Shown here one piece after another: positions 19,201 through 26,847 of a DNA stretch of 64,000 nucleotides (its first letter is position 1; each line of letters opens with the position of its first letter). The DNA comes from Niastella populi. Its GTDB lineage: Bacteria; Bacteroidota; Bacteroidia; Chitinophagales; Chitinophagaceae. The notes beneath the pieces are model-generated. The model ran no database searches and was not told where the DNA came from. It was given only the letters and a program-made list of their open reading frames with translations. The stretch spans positions 124,001 to 188,000 of the forward strand of contig NZ_LWBP01000045.1 in NCBI RefSeq assembly GCF_002078015.1, in the 5' to 3' direction. Made by a program: the position numbers and the translations under genes.

Positions 19201-22200
19201 TCGGTGTACACCCGGTTGTGTTTTACAAAGGCGATCTGAATGCCTAAACCGCCGCGGTCTTTTTCGGTGACCGGAATTTCAAAAGCGCGGCTGCTTTTGT
19301 TCAGGGTGAAAAAGCTTCTGTCGGTGTTATCGCCTTTTTTCATCACTTCATGAACAATGAATGCATCTTCGAGCGTGGTGTTAACCTGGTAAACGGCTTT
19401 TTCGCCTGGTTCCAGGGTGGTGTTACCGCTTGTTATATCGCCACTTGCCAGCGGGCTAATGATCGACTGGTTAAACAGTTGTACATACTTAATGTCTTTC
19501 ACTTCTTCGCCATACCTGTCTTTGGTAATAGCCTCTATCACATACCAGCCCGGTGCGAATGGCGAAGCGGGCGCAATGGTGAATGGTTTACCGGCCGAAG
19601 TAGTGTCTGTTTTTTCAGCCACCTTTTGTTCTCTGGCCCATTTTTCCGGACTGTTCTCGTCCTTGTACACATCATATGGGAATGCGTTGTAAAATTCGGT
19701 TTGTGATAACACAAACTGATCGGGCTCCTGCCAGTACCGTTTCCTGAAAATACGATCGGGTGTTTCCAGTTTATAAATGGAAACGGTAACCGTCGTTTTT
19801 TCAAACAGGTCGTTCAGGTTGGTGCTGTTTATTGTAAGGCGCTTTAAACTGTCTGTATGCATTTTATCAGCTATGGAGACGTTCAGTTTCAAAGCCTGGT
19901 AAGCTACGGCCACCTGGGTACTGCCGCTCCTGGTTTCGCCGGCCATATCGGTAACATCGGCATACACCTTATAATAGAAAGTAGGCTGGTCTTTTTTATC
20001 TATCTTATTATCAGGTATTGCCTTGAACTGAATACGGAATTCACCTTTTTCATCGGTGGTGAGTTCGCCATGGGCAATTTCCACTTCCTGCTGGCCGTAT
20101 GGCGGCCAGATCATTTTGCTGTACCGGCCGTACCATAATGGCATGATGACCTCGCGTACAACCCGGTATTTCACTTTAGCGCCATCGATCACATTGCCTG
20201 CATAGGCTTTGGCAGTACCGTTCACCGTAATGGTTTCATTCAGCCTGTAAGTGCCGGTGGGTTTGCTGATCTCTACCAGGAATTTCGGGCGTTTATATTC
20301 TTCTACCGAAATGGGGTGGCTGCTGGAAGCTACCAGGTCGGTGAGAGAGAAGTGGCCGTTCAACAGGTTGGTGGGCAGGGTGAACTTACCTGAATAGGCG
20401 CCAAACTCGTTGGTGGTAACAGCAACGGTATCTACAGCCTGGCCATTGGGATCGGTTAAGGTAATGCTGGTTGAAAAGTTAGGAACAATACTGCTTTCGC
20501 GGGTTTTTGAATTATAGTTAAGCAGTATGCCCTTGAAGTAAACGGTTTGTCCGGGCCGGTAGATGGCGCGGTCGGTGAACAGGTATGCGCTCTTTGTCGT
20601 CCTTTCCGTTTCTTCCGGCGCCCTGCCCGGCCAGTTGTAATTATAAATGTAATCTTCCAGCATCAGACGGTCATCGGCGGTGGTTATTTCAAGTTTGAAA
20701 TTATTGTCGTTCTTATTTACGAACGGATTGAGTTTTATATACCCGTTAGCATCGGTAACACCGCTTTGTCCTTTGGTATCGGTATACTTGCGCACATTGT
20801 AATCGTAGGTATGGTTCCATACCTGTACTTTGGCATTCGCCAGCGGTTTTCCGGTTTCGCGGTTTACTACAAAATATTCGGCGCCTTTATTGATGTAAGC
20901 AATATTCGATACATGGAAGTATTGAACGGCCAGTTGATTTTCAGGTACTGAAAATTTATCGCTTACGCTTGCTATCAAAGCATAGGTGCCAACAGGCAGC
21001 GCATCGATCTTTAGTTCAACTGCATGCTTCTGGTAATCTTTCGTATCGGGTAATGGCTGGTTGAATGATCTCAGGGCCGGTAAGGCTACCAGTTTTTTCC
21101 AGTAGCTGTCGTCCCAGCTGTTGGTGCCAATGGATTCCTGTGTTTTGGCATCCAATTTTACCACGCGGAAATGCAGCCGGGTAAAATTGCGCCAGGTGAG
21201 CAGGGTGCGGAAGGCCTGGCCGGGCACATTTACTTTTTCGGTTTGCATGTTCATCTCTATACGGGTGATCTCCCGAACAAGGTTCTGGCAATTCAGCTTT
21301 CCTTCGCTGCTGTCTTTTTGCATGATCACCTTATTGCAAATACTCATGGCCTTTAAGTAGCCATCGCGGTGGGCGTCGCCCTGCTCAGGATTATATTGCG
21401 TTGCCTGGTTAACATACAATTGCGCAAGCAGATACCAGGCCTGGGTGGCCGGTGGTATAAGCCCATATTTATTGCCTGTTTGTTCCAGCGCTTTTATGTA
21501 CAATGCTTCTTTGTTTTCGAGCGTGGCATTTTCGTACACGTATTGCAGTCTTGCCAGATCCACATCGATAAAGGCATCGGGTTTTGGATCGCCTGCATGA
21601 AACTGCAACAGGCGTTGGTATAATTGCAGGGCTTTGAACTGAAGCGAAAGGCTGTCGCTGGTAACGAACCTGTGGTTCATGAATTGTTTTGCTTCTGCAA
21701 ATGCGGCTTCATCGGTTATTTCAAACGATTCTGCCGCTTTCTTTACCGTACGTTCGTTGTTTTTAAAGTAATCGAGCGCGCGATGTGCCAGCAGATCGAA
21801 CAGGGTAGGCCGTAAGTGACGTACATTCCCTTTAATGATCACCGCATCGAACGGTTCCAGTTTTGTTTGCTGTAACTGTTTTTCGTTGCTGATCGAAGCC
21901 AGGTAAAGTTCGCTGATCTTTTTATGAAAATCTTCCGTGCTCCAGGTGGCCAGGTCGTCTTTTTTGAAGTTGATTGTTTCGGTGCGGTTGTATAACAGCC
22001 AGCGGTGCTGCTGAAACCAGGTATGGTATTTTTGAGCGGTTATGCTTTGCAGTACAGCCCGTACCGGTTCTTTCGATTGGGCAATTTCGGTTTCCAGTTG
22101 CAAAATGTTCTTTTTCACCGCTTCTTCTTCTTTGTACTGCTGCAATTCAGCCTGGTATAAAAGCGCTTTTATTACCTGGGCATCGTTACCTTCTTTTTTA

Positions 22201-22376
22201 GCAAGCGAATAAATATTATTCACCGCTTTTAAGGCCGATTCGGTCAATCCGGATTTTTGAATGAGGCTGTCTACCTGTTTCCATTCTTTGTCGTACGTTT
22301 TCATCTTCTGTTGCGCTTTTGTGACCAAAAAAAATAAGGTTGCACATACCACCGATAAAATTCTCTTAAATATCAT
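16254..22376 (-). CDS. Alpha-2-macroglobulin family protein
   Basis: 2040 residues, the largest gene in the window. The signal peptide is about 1-21 (ending TKAQ) with no lipobox, unlike the lipoprotein form in Escherichia coli. A long N-terminal helical region (about 25-390) precedes macroglobulin domains; the hallmark DRAIYRPGQTVYFKG lies near residue 600. The alpha-2-macroglobulin domain contains TAFFFPHLHTDADG and MPEAVTQWKWMSMAHT (about 1260-1300). The thioester motif CAEQ starts at Cys1493 within YPYDCAEQVFNRYYA, so the thioester can form. Such proteins trap proteases or protect the envelope. No penicillin-binding protein 1C gene, the usual partner in proteobacteria, is adjacent. Confidence 0.92.
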   Translation of the reverse strand: MIFKRILSVVCATLFFLVTKAQQKMKTYDKEWKQVDSLIQKSGLTESALKAVNNIYSLAKKEGNDAQVIKALLYQAELQQYKEEEAVKKNILQLETEIAQSKEPVRAVLQSITAQKYHTWFQQHRWLLYNRTETINFKKDDLATWSTEDFHKKISELYLASISNEKQLQQTKLEPFDAVIIKGNVRHLRPTLFDLLAHRALDYFKNNERTVKKAAESFEITDEAAFAEAKQFMNHRFVTSDSLSLQFKALQLYQRLLQFHAGDPKPDAFIDVDLARLQYVYENATLENKEALYIKALEQTGNKYGLIPPATQAWYLLAQLYVNQATQYNPEQGDAHRDGYLKAMSICNKVIMQKDSSEGKLNCQNLVREITRIEMNMQTEKVNVPGQAFRTLLTWRNFTRLHFRVVKLDAKTQESIGTNSWDDSYWKKLVALPALRSFNQPLPDTKDYQKHAVELKIDALPVGTYALIASVSDKFSVPENQLAVQYFHVSNIAYINKGAEYFVVNRETGKPLANAKVQVWNHTYDYNVRKYTDTKGQSGVTDANGYIKLNPFVNKNDNNFKLEITTADDRLMLEDYIYNYNWPGRAPEETERTTKSAYLFTDRAIYRPGQTVYFKGILLNYNSKTRESSIVPNFSTSITLTDPNGQAVDTVAVTTNEFGAYSGKFTLPTNLLNGHFSLTDLVASSSHPISVEEYKRPKFLVEISKPTGTYRLNETITVNGTAKAYAGNVIDGAKVKYRVVREVIMPLWYGRYSKMIWPPYGQQEVEIAHGELTTDEKGEFRIQFKAIPDNKIDKKDQPTFYYKVYADVTDMAGETRSGSTQVAVAYQALKLNVSIADKMHTDSLKRLTINSTNLNDLFEKTTVTVSIYKLETPDRIFRKRYWQEPDQFVLSQTEFYNAFPYDVYKDENSPEKWAREQKVAEKTDTTSAGKPFTIAPASPFAPGWYVIEAITKDRYGEEVKDIKYVQLFNQSIISPLASGDITSGNTTLEPGEKAVYQVNTTLEDAFIVHEVMKKGDNTDRSFFTLNKSSRAFEIPVTEKDRGGLGIQIAFVKHNRVYTDNLTFAVPYTNKELHIAYETFRDKTLPGSEEKWKVKISGQKGDKVAAELLTAMYDASLDQFKKQEWAKPSLWQHLTTGPNWNGTYNFRAVQSLEKYNNNGGYTYVHKVYDELGLPFTSNQTRFNLLARGRVAGIVAAEAAPAPAAMREELAAGAVSEKKLDAALQGNLSKDEAAFTQQGEMNADGVKVPKQQPTQDAAVQIRKNFNETAFFFPHLHTDADGNIEFSFTMPEAVTQWKWMSMAHTKDLSLGYSEKTIVTQKDLMVQPNAPRFLREGDRMNFSAKIANLTDKEITGQVQLLLIDATTNQPVDGWFKNVMPNQFFTVPAKQSVPVTFSIEIPYQYNKPVTYRIVAKAGNISDGEEAMLPVVSNRMLVTESLPLPVRGNTTKTFTFDKLVNSGSSETLNHHALTVEYTSNPAWYAVQALPYLMEYPYDCAEQVFNRYYANALASTIANASPKIKQVFERWKNADSSALLSNLQKNEELKSVLLQETPWVLQAKNEAQQKKNIALLFDLVRMSNELSKWMAKLQEMQSSNGGFVWFKGGPDDRYITQYILTGIGHLKKLKALPKNDIQDELIKKAIPYLDARIKEDYEEMLKHNKKLPVNDYISPLHVQYLYMRSFFPEYSVPGGVFKAYNYYRSQSQKSWLKQSRYMQGMIALSLFRTGDVQTAKNIVRSIKENALTNEEMGMYWKEFTGGYYWYQHPIEAQSLLIETFSEVTADIAAVNDMKLWLLKQKQTQDWRTTKATADACYALLLQGTDLLASTPEITIELGNTTVRSNDQQQEAGTGYFKKVFDEKQIKPEMGNIKVTVSSPNAEGNASASWGAVYWQYFENLDKITPAATPLQLTKKLFIEKNTDRGPVLQPINEGDAIKVGDKVKVRIELRVDRTMEYVHMKDMRAACMEPVNVISQYKWQGGLGYYETTKDASTNFFFGQLPKGTYVFEYPLFVTHTGTFSNGITTIQCMYAPEFTSHSEGVNVKVE

Positions 22377-22820
22377 TAGGCCAAATTTTATACAAGTTAT
22401 AATAAGTTGACGAGTTAACAGGTTGACGTGTTAACAAGTTGACAAGGTCTGTTCAAAAGATCAGTATCACCGGGTTTATATAAGATACAGGGTGTAAGGA
22501 ATAAGAGGCCGGAGAAGTCCGATATTTCTGCTTTCGCTTTTGTTTTCAGCCTGGTACAGCCACGTCTTTTTCTGACTTTTCTTTTCTGAACTTCGTTCAT
22601 ACCTGTTTTGATGCCGGTACCGGATAATTTACATACATGAAAAAGTTAAAGTGCTTTACAAAAGAAGAGGGCAAAAGCAATGCCGGGTCGCTTATATATG
22701 GTAATATTAAATATAAGTTTTATTCCAAACAGTGTGCAACGTAAATACTGGCCTTTTCGTTCTATACATCAAAACCTGCCGGCAGGGCAGGTACCCTTTT
22801 ACCCGCACAAAACACCCAAC
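22377..22820. other. Intergenic region with an octamer array
   Basis: This 444-bp gap lies between the divergent alpha-2-macroglobulin and DUF4476 genes. The left end holds the NNGTTRAC array; the rest has several short frames that I judge not to be genes. I saw no clear promoter pair. Confidence 0.45.
22404..22443. repeat. Five tandem octamers NNGTTRAC
   Basis: AAGTTGAC, GAGTTAAC, AGGTTGAC, GTGTTAAC and AAGTTGAC run head to tail at exactly 8-bp spacing. The complementary unit (GTYAAC) forms the array at 55966-55996. Confidence 0.85.
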
Positions 22821-23597
22821 ATGAAAAAAACGTGTATCCTGATCCTTTTTCTGCTGCCAGCCTTTCTGGTGCGCGCTTTAGCCGGACCAGACGATGGTAT
22901 ATTAGGTATTACCAATTTAAGCCGTCAGAACATTACCATCGAAATTGATGGCCGCACTTATACCGATGTAACCAATGCGCTTATTCTCCGCAATTTCAGG
23001 CCCGGTAATCACATCGTAAAAGTGTATACGATGGTAAGATCCACACCTGTTACCAGGCTGGCCAGGCGGGTTGTATTATATAACAAGAGCATGTATGTAA
23101 AGCCAAAGTATTATGTTGATATTGTCATTAACCGCTTTGGCCGGGCATTATACGATGAACAACCCATAACCGATAACCGGTACGATGGCGATGGTGTTGA
23201 TGAGCGCGATGACCGTAACAATAACAACAACTGGCCAGGTCGCAATAACGATCGTGATAACTATAACGGTGGCAGACCGCCGAGGAATGATAATTATCCT
23301 CCGCGGCCCATGGACGATAATACCTTTAGTTCATTTATAGAGACGGTGCGCCGCGAAAGTTTCGACGATTCGCGTATGGCTATTGCCAAATCGGGCATCG
23401 ATCAAAACTACTTTACATCGGCACAGGCAAAACTACTGGTTGCTTTATTTTCTTTTGAGAACAGCAAACTGGAGGCGGCTAAATATATGTATGGCCGCAC
23501 CACCGACCAAAAGAATTATTTTGTTGTGTATAGTGTATTCAGCTTTAGTAAAACGAAAGAAGAGCTGGCCGAATACGTGAGAGCATATAAGCCTTAA
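22821..23597 (+). CDS. DUF4476-domain secreted protein
   Basis: 258 residues from the ATG at 22821, which opens a signal peptide (MKKTCILILFLLPAFLVRALAG); the frame is open further upstream without a plausible leader. After a small beta domain (about 25-110, NITIEIDGRTYTDV) comes a low-complexity linker rich in Asn, Asp, Arg and Pro (about 125-165). The C-terminal about 90 residues are a DUF4476 domain, four helices with FSSFIETVRRESFDDSRM, YFTSAQAKLLVALFSFENSK and KLEAAKYMYGRTTDQKNY. Function unknown; probably periplasmic or surface located. Confidence 0.8.
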   Translation: MKKTCILILFLLPAFLVRALAGPDDGILGITNLSRQNITIEIDGRTYTDVTNALILRNFRPGNHIVKVYTMVRSTPVTRLARRVVLYNKSMYVKPKYYVDIVINRFGRALYDEQPITDNRYDGDGVDERDDRNNNNNWPGRNNDRDNYNGGRPPRNDNYPPRPMDDNTFSSFIETVRRESFDDSRMAIAKSGIDQNYFTSAQAKLLVALFSFENSKLEAAKYMYGRTTDQKNYFVVYSVFSFSKTKEELAEYVRAYKP

Positions 23598-23601
23598 AAC
23601 A

Positions 23602-23649
23602 AGGTGTGCCACATTTGTACGCAGCAGCGAAAGCAAATGTGGCACACCT
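23602..23649. repeat. Dispersed palindrome, copy D
   Basis: AGGTGTGCCACATTTG (23602-23617) pairs with CAAATGTGGCACACCT (23634-23649), a 16-bp perfect stem starting five bases after the DUF4476 stop. The inner arm is ACATTTG instead of ACACTT on both sides, so the change was compensated. Confidence 0.88.
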
Positions 23650-23660
23650 GATTTAATAAA

Positions 23661-23713
23661 AAAACCTTGCAGATGTTGTTGGCTGTTACTGCCCTCAAAA
23701 ACTGCAAGGTTTT
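23661..23713. terminator. Bidirectional terminator between DUF4476 gene and sucD
   Basis: AAAACCTTGCAG (23661-23672) and CTGCAAGGTTTT (23702-23713) form a 12-bp perfect stem with T-rich flanks on both strands. It can end sucD on the minus strand and the DUF4476 gene on the plus strand. Confidence 0.75.
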
Positions 23714-23735
23714 ATATTTTTAACGTAAGCGAGGC

Positions 23736-24608
23736 TTACTTCTTAAGGATATTTGCGATCGTAACGCCGATATCGGCAGGGCTCGATACCACGGTGATAC
23801 CGCATTCCTGCATGATCTTCATTTTTGCAGCGGCTGTATCTTCTGCACCGCCAACGATAGCACCAGCGTGACCCATACGGCGTCCGGGAGGAGCTGTTTG
23901 ACCGGCGATAAAACCAACTACAGGTTTTTTACCATTTTCTTTATACCAGCGGGCAGCTTCGGCTTCCATTCCACCGCCAATTTCACCGATCATTACCACA
24001 GCTTCCGTTTCAGGATCGTTCATAAACATTTCCAGCGCTTCGCGGGTAGTGGTTCCAATGATGGGGTCGCCACCGATACCAACTGCTGTAGAAACACCTA
24101 AACCGGCTTTGGCAACCTGGTCAGAAGCTTCATACGTGAGGGTACCTGATTTAGATACGATGCCGATCTTACCTTTTTTGAAAACGAAACCAGGCATGAT
24201 ACCAACTTTGCATTCGCCGGCAGTGATCACACCAGGGCAGTTAGGCCCGATAAGGCGCGATTTTGTTGCCTGCAGGTACAATTTGGCTTTTACCATGTCC
24301 TGTACCGGAATACCTTCAGTGATACATACTATCAGCTCGATACCTGCATTGGCAGCTTCCATGATAGCATCGGCGGCAAAAGCCGGTGGTACAAATATGA
24401 TAGACACATTGGCCCCGGTTTCCTTTACTGCTTCCGCTACGGTATTAAATACCGGCCTGTCCAAATGCAATGTGCCTCCTTTGTTGGGTGTAACGCCACC
24501 TACTACATTGGTACCATATTCTATCATTTGGGTAGCATGAAAGGTACCTTCTGTGCCGGTAAAGCCCTGCACCAGGATCTTTGATTGTTTGTTTACTAAA
24601 ATACTCAT
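23736..24608 (-). CDS. sucD: Succinate--CoA ligase (ADP-forming) subunit alpha
   Basis: 290 residues from the ATG at 24608 ([25 protein letters not shown]). SucD is the CoA-binding and phosphohistidine subunit of the TCA-cycle succinyl-CoA synthetase. The N-terminal Rossmann domain has the [11 protein letters not shown] CoA loop; [17 protein letters not shown] carries the phosphorylated histidine; and [19 protein letters not shown] is conserved. sucC is not adjacent; the genes on both sides are unrelated. A possible -7 element TATTTTTG (24652-24645) lies upstream without a good -33. Confidence 0.96.
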   Translation of the reverse strand: MSILVNKQSKILVQGFTGTEGTFHATQMIEYGTNVVGGVTPNKGGTLHLDRPVFNTVAEAVKETGANVSIIFVPPAFAADAIMEAANAGIELIVCITEGIPVQDMVKAKLYLQATKSRLIGPNCPGVITAGECKVGIMPGFVFKKGKIGIVSKSGTLTYEASDQVAKAGLGVSTAVGIGGDPIIGTTTREALEMFMNDPETEAVVMIGEIGGGMEAEAARWYKENGKKPVVGFIAGQTAPPGRRMGHAGAIVGGAEDTAAAKMKIMQECGITVVSSPADIGVTIANILKK

Positions 24609-24661
24609 CAGCGGAATTTTTAATACCGACATTTATCGGGTGTGCAAAAATAGGGGATAAT

Positions 24662-24701
24662 GGCTGAATATGCTAATGTGATAATTAGCTAATGTGCTAA
24701 T
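24662..24701. repeat. Five tandem octamers NNGCTAAT
   Basis: GGCTGAAT, ATGCTAAT, GTGATAAT, TAGCTAAT and GTGCTAAT at 8-bp spacing. The same unit forms the array at 56643-56682. The spacer down to 24892 also has a looser ATCAGC/CATTA pattern ending at the mlaF stop. Confidence 0.8.
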
Positions 24702-24892
24702 AACGGGATGTAAATACGCAAACGTTGCCGGGAGCAACCGGCAACATATAATGGTCTGTTTGTAGCTTTGATGAAAGCGGCAAAACCGGGTATCACCGGA
24801 AATTAATTTTTATAAAGCGGGCAAGTGTAGTCTTACGGGAGAAGGCGAAGCTGTATTCAATCAGCTCATTGGCATATTACCAAATCAGCACA

Positions 24893-25702
24893 TTATTTTA
24901 TCATTTTATCCATATCCCGGTTCTCATCAATTTTACCGGTTTGTTCAAGCATACGCATGTCTTTGGCGTCTTTTAAGAACTCTGAGGCAAAAATAAATTC
25001 ATTCAGGCGCTCATTCTTGTTAAAGATGATCTCTTTATTACTGCCTTCCCATTCTTTTTTACCCTGGTACATAAAGATGATATGATCGCCAATTTCCATT
25101 ACGCTGTTCATATCGTGGGTGTTCACCACCGTTGTGATGTTGTATTCTGTAGTAATTTCTTTAACCAGTTTATCGATAACCAGCGAGGTTTCCGGATCGA
25201 GGCCCGAGTTAGGCTCATCGACAAACAGGTATTTGGGATTTAGAACAATAGCCCGCGCAATACCCACCCGCTTTTTCATACCACCGCTCAGCTCGGCCGG
25301 GAATTTTTTATTCACGTCTTTCAACCGTACCCGCTCCAGCACTTCATTCACCCGTTTCAATTTCTGGGCGTGGGTGTCGCGGGTAAACATGTTCAGGGGG
25401 AACATAATGTTTTGCTCAACGGTAAGGCTGTCGAACAGGGCCGAACCCTGGAACAGCATGCCGATCTGCTGGCGGATCTCTTTCTTTTCTTCGGTATTCA
25501 GCTTATTGAAGTCTTTATCGTCGTAGCAGACCTCACCCTGATCGGGTACCATAAGGCCCACCATCAATTTCATAAACACGGTTTTACCGCTACCGCTGGC
25601 GCCGATAATAAGGTTACATTTACCTGCCTGCATGGTAACGCTAACTCCATTCAACACAGTTTTCTCTCCAAATCCCTTCTTTATATTTTTTACTTCGATC
25701 AT
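24893..25702 (-). CDS. mlaF: ABC transporter ATP-binding protein, MlaF type
   Basis: 269 residues. Walker A GASGSGKT (about 32-40), Q-loop MLFQGSALFDSLTV, signature LSGGMKKRVGIARAI, Walker B YLFVDEPNSGLDP and switch histidine in VVNTHDMNSVM. The FQGSALFDSLTVxxNIMFPL and EPNSGLDP blocks mark the MlaF/Ttg2A group, which powers phospholipid movement between the two membranes together with MlaE and an MCE protein. It is preceded by mlaE on the same strand with a 121-bp gap. No MCE-domain (mlaD) gene is present nearby. The C-terminal tail (about 245-269) is rich in charged residues. Confidence 0.88.
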   Translation of the reverse strand: MIEVKNIKKGFGEKTVLNGVSVTMQAGKCNLIIGASGSGKTVFMKLMVGLMVPDQGEVCYDDKDFNKLNTEEKKEIRQQIGMLFQGSALFDSLTVEQNIMFPLNMFTRDTHAQKLKRVNEVLERVRLKDVNKKFPAELSGGMKKRVGIARAIVLNPKYLFVDEPNSGLDPETSLVIDKLVKEITTEYNITTVVNTHDMNSVMEIGDHIIFMYQGKKEWEGSNKEIIFNKNERLNEFIFASEFLKDAKDMRMLEQTGKIDENRDMDKMIK

Positions 25703-25823
25703 GGTTTATGAATTCATGCTACGGATACAATACCGCTATAACTTATTAAAATTGTATGGGTTCTATTTAGTTAGACCGTTTTAGCCGCGCTTTCGCTGTT
25801 CAGTTCATAACGGTTTTACCCCA

Positions 25824-26564
25824 TTAGTGTAACAATATTGCGGCCAGCACATAATCGGCGCCTAAAATGCTCACACAACTCACCACTACCGACTTGGTGC
25901 TCGACCTGCCGATTTCCAGGGCGCCGCCTTCCACATGATACCCATAATAAGCGGGGATGCTGGAAATAAGGAATGAAAAGGTGTATGCTTTTACCAGGGC
26001 GAAGAAGACATTATATGGCTGAAAATACTGCAGTAACCCGGTTTCATATTGCGCGGGCGACAAAATACCCGCCGAGGTGGATGCCAGTTGTCCGCCATAA
26101 ATACCCAAAGCAGCCGAAATTACCACCAGCAGGGGAATTACGATGAGGGAGGCCAGAATTTTTGGCAATACCAGGTAAGCCTTGGTGTTGATGCCCATAA
26201 TTTCCAGAGCGTCAATTTGTTCGCTTACCCGCATGTTGCCCAGTTCGCTGGCAATTTTACTGCCAACCACCCCGGCAAGAACTATACACACCAGGGTAGG
26301 GGCAAATTCCAGGATCACCGTATCGCGCACGATCTGCGCAACTGTGCTCATGGGAATTACGGGGCTAACCAGCTGATAGGCTGTTTGCAGGGCAGATACC
26401 GCCCCCATAAAGAAGGAAATGATGACTACTATCCCCAAAGAGCCGATACCGATCTCATTGCATTGGTGCATCAGCTCCTTCCAATACATTTTCCAGTTCT
26501 CAGGTTTTGAAAACATTCCCTTGATCATCAACAGGTAACGGCCAAACTCGGTAAATAAAGTCAT
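25824..26564 (-). CDS. mlaE: ABC transporter permease, MlaE type
   Basis: 246 residues, five to six membrane helices. ELMHQCNEIGIGSLGIVVIISFFMGAVSALQTAYQL and the block LEFAPTLVCIVLAGVVGSKIASELGNMRVSEQIDALEIMG are hallmarks of MlaE permeases; the second contains the EQIDAL coupling helix. It is the inner-membrane core of a phospholipid transport system with the ATPase encoded just downstream. The ATG at 26564 is the natural start. Confidence 0.9.
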   Translation of the reverse strand: MTLFTEFGRYLLMIKGMFSKPENWKMYWKELMHQCNEIGIGSLGIVVIISFFMGAVSALQTAYQLVSPVIPMSTVAQIVRDTVILEFAPTLVCIVLAGVVGSKIASELGNMRVSEQIDALEIMGINTKAYLVLPKILASLIVIPLLVVISAALGIYGGQLASTSAGILSPAQYETGLLQYFQPYNVFFALVKAYTFSFLISSIPAYYGYHVEGGALEIGRSSTKSVVVSCVSILGADYVLAAILLH

Positions 26565-26798
26565 GATATTTAAGCAATAGTGTAAAAATACAGCTTAACG
26601 ATGAAAAACAATAGTTTATGATATAAGGTTCAAAAACGGCAAACGTGAAAAGCCCTGGCAACAGCTTCTGTTACGGAAACAGGCTTCAGGCTAAGGCATT
26701 GGCAATGATCGTTAATACCTGTACCCCAGCTGAGCCCGGGGCAAGCGCTGAAACCCGTAACCTGAAACAGTTAAATATAGTGCCTGAAGAATGTTCGC

Positions 26799-26847
26799 CG
26801 GAAACCGGTACCCGGCGCCTGGCAACCAGCAACCGGCACCCGGTAAC
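26799..26847. repeat. Seven tandem heptamers, CGGYAAC-like
   Basis: CGGAAAC, CGGTACC, CGGCGCC, TGGCAAC, CAGCAAC, CGGCACC and CGGTAAC run at 7-bp spacing; the last base overlaps the stop codon of maeB. The CGGYAAC unit recurs at 44398-44425 and 53586-53613. A CGGCAAA-CGTGAAA pair at 26637-26650 repeats the units of the 55625 array. Confidence 0.82.
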
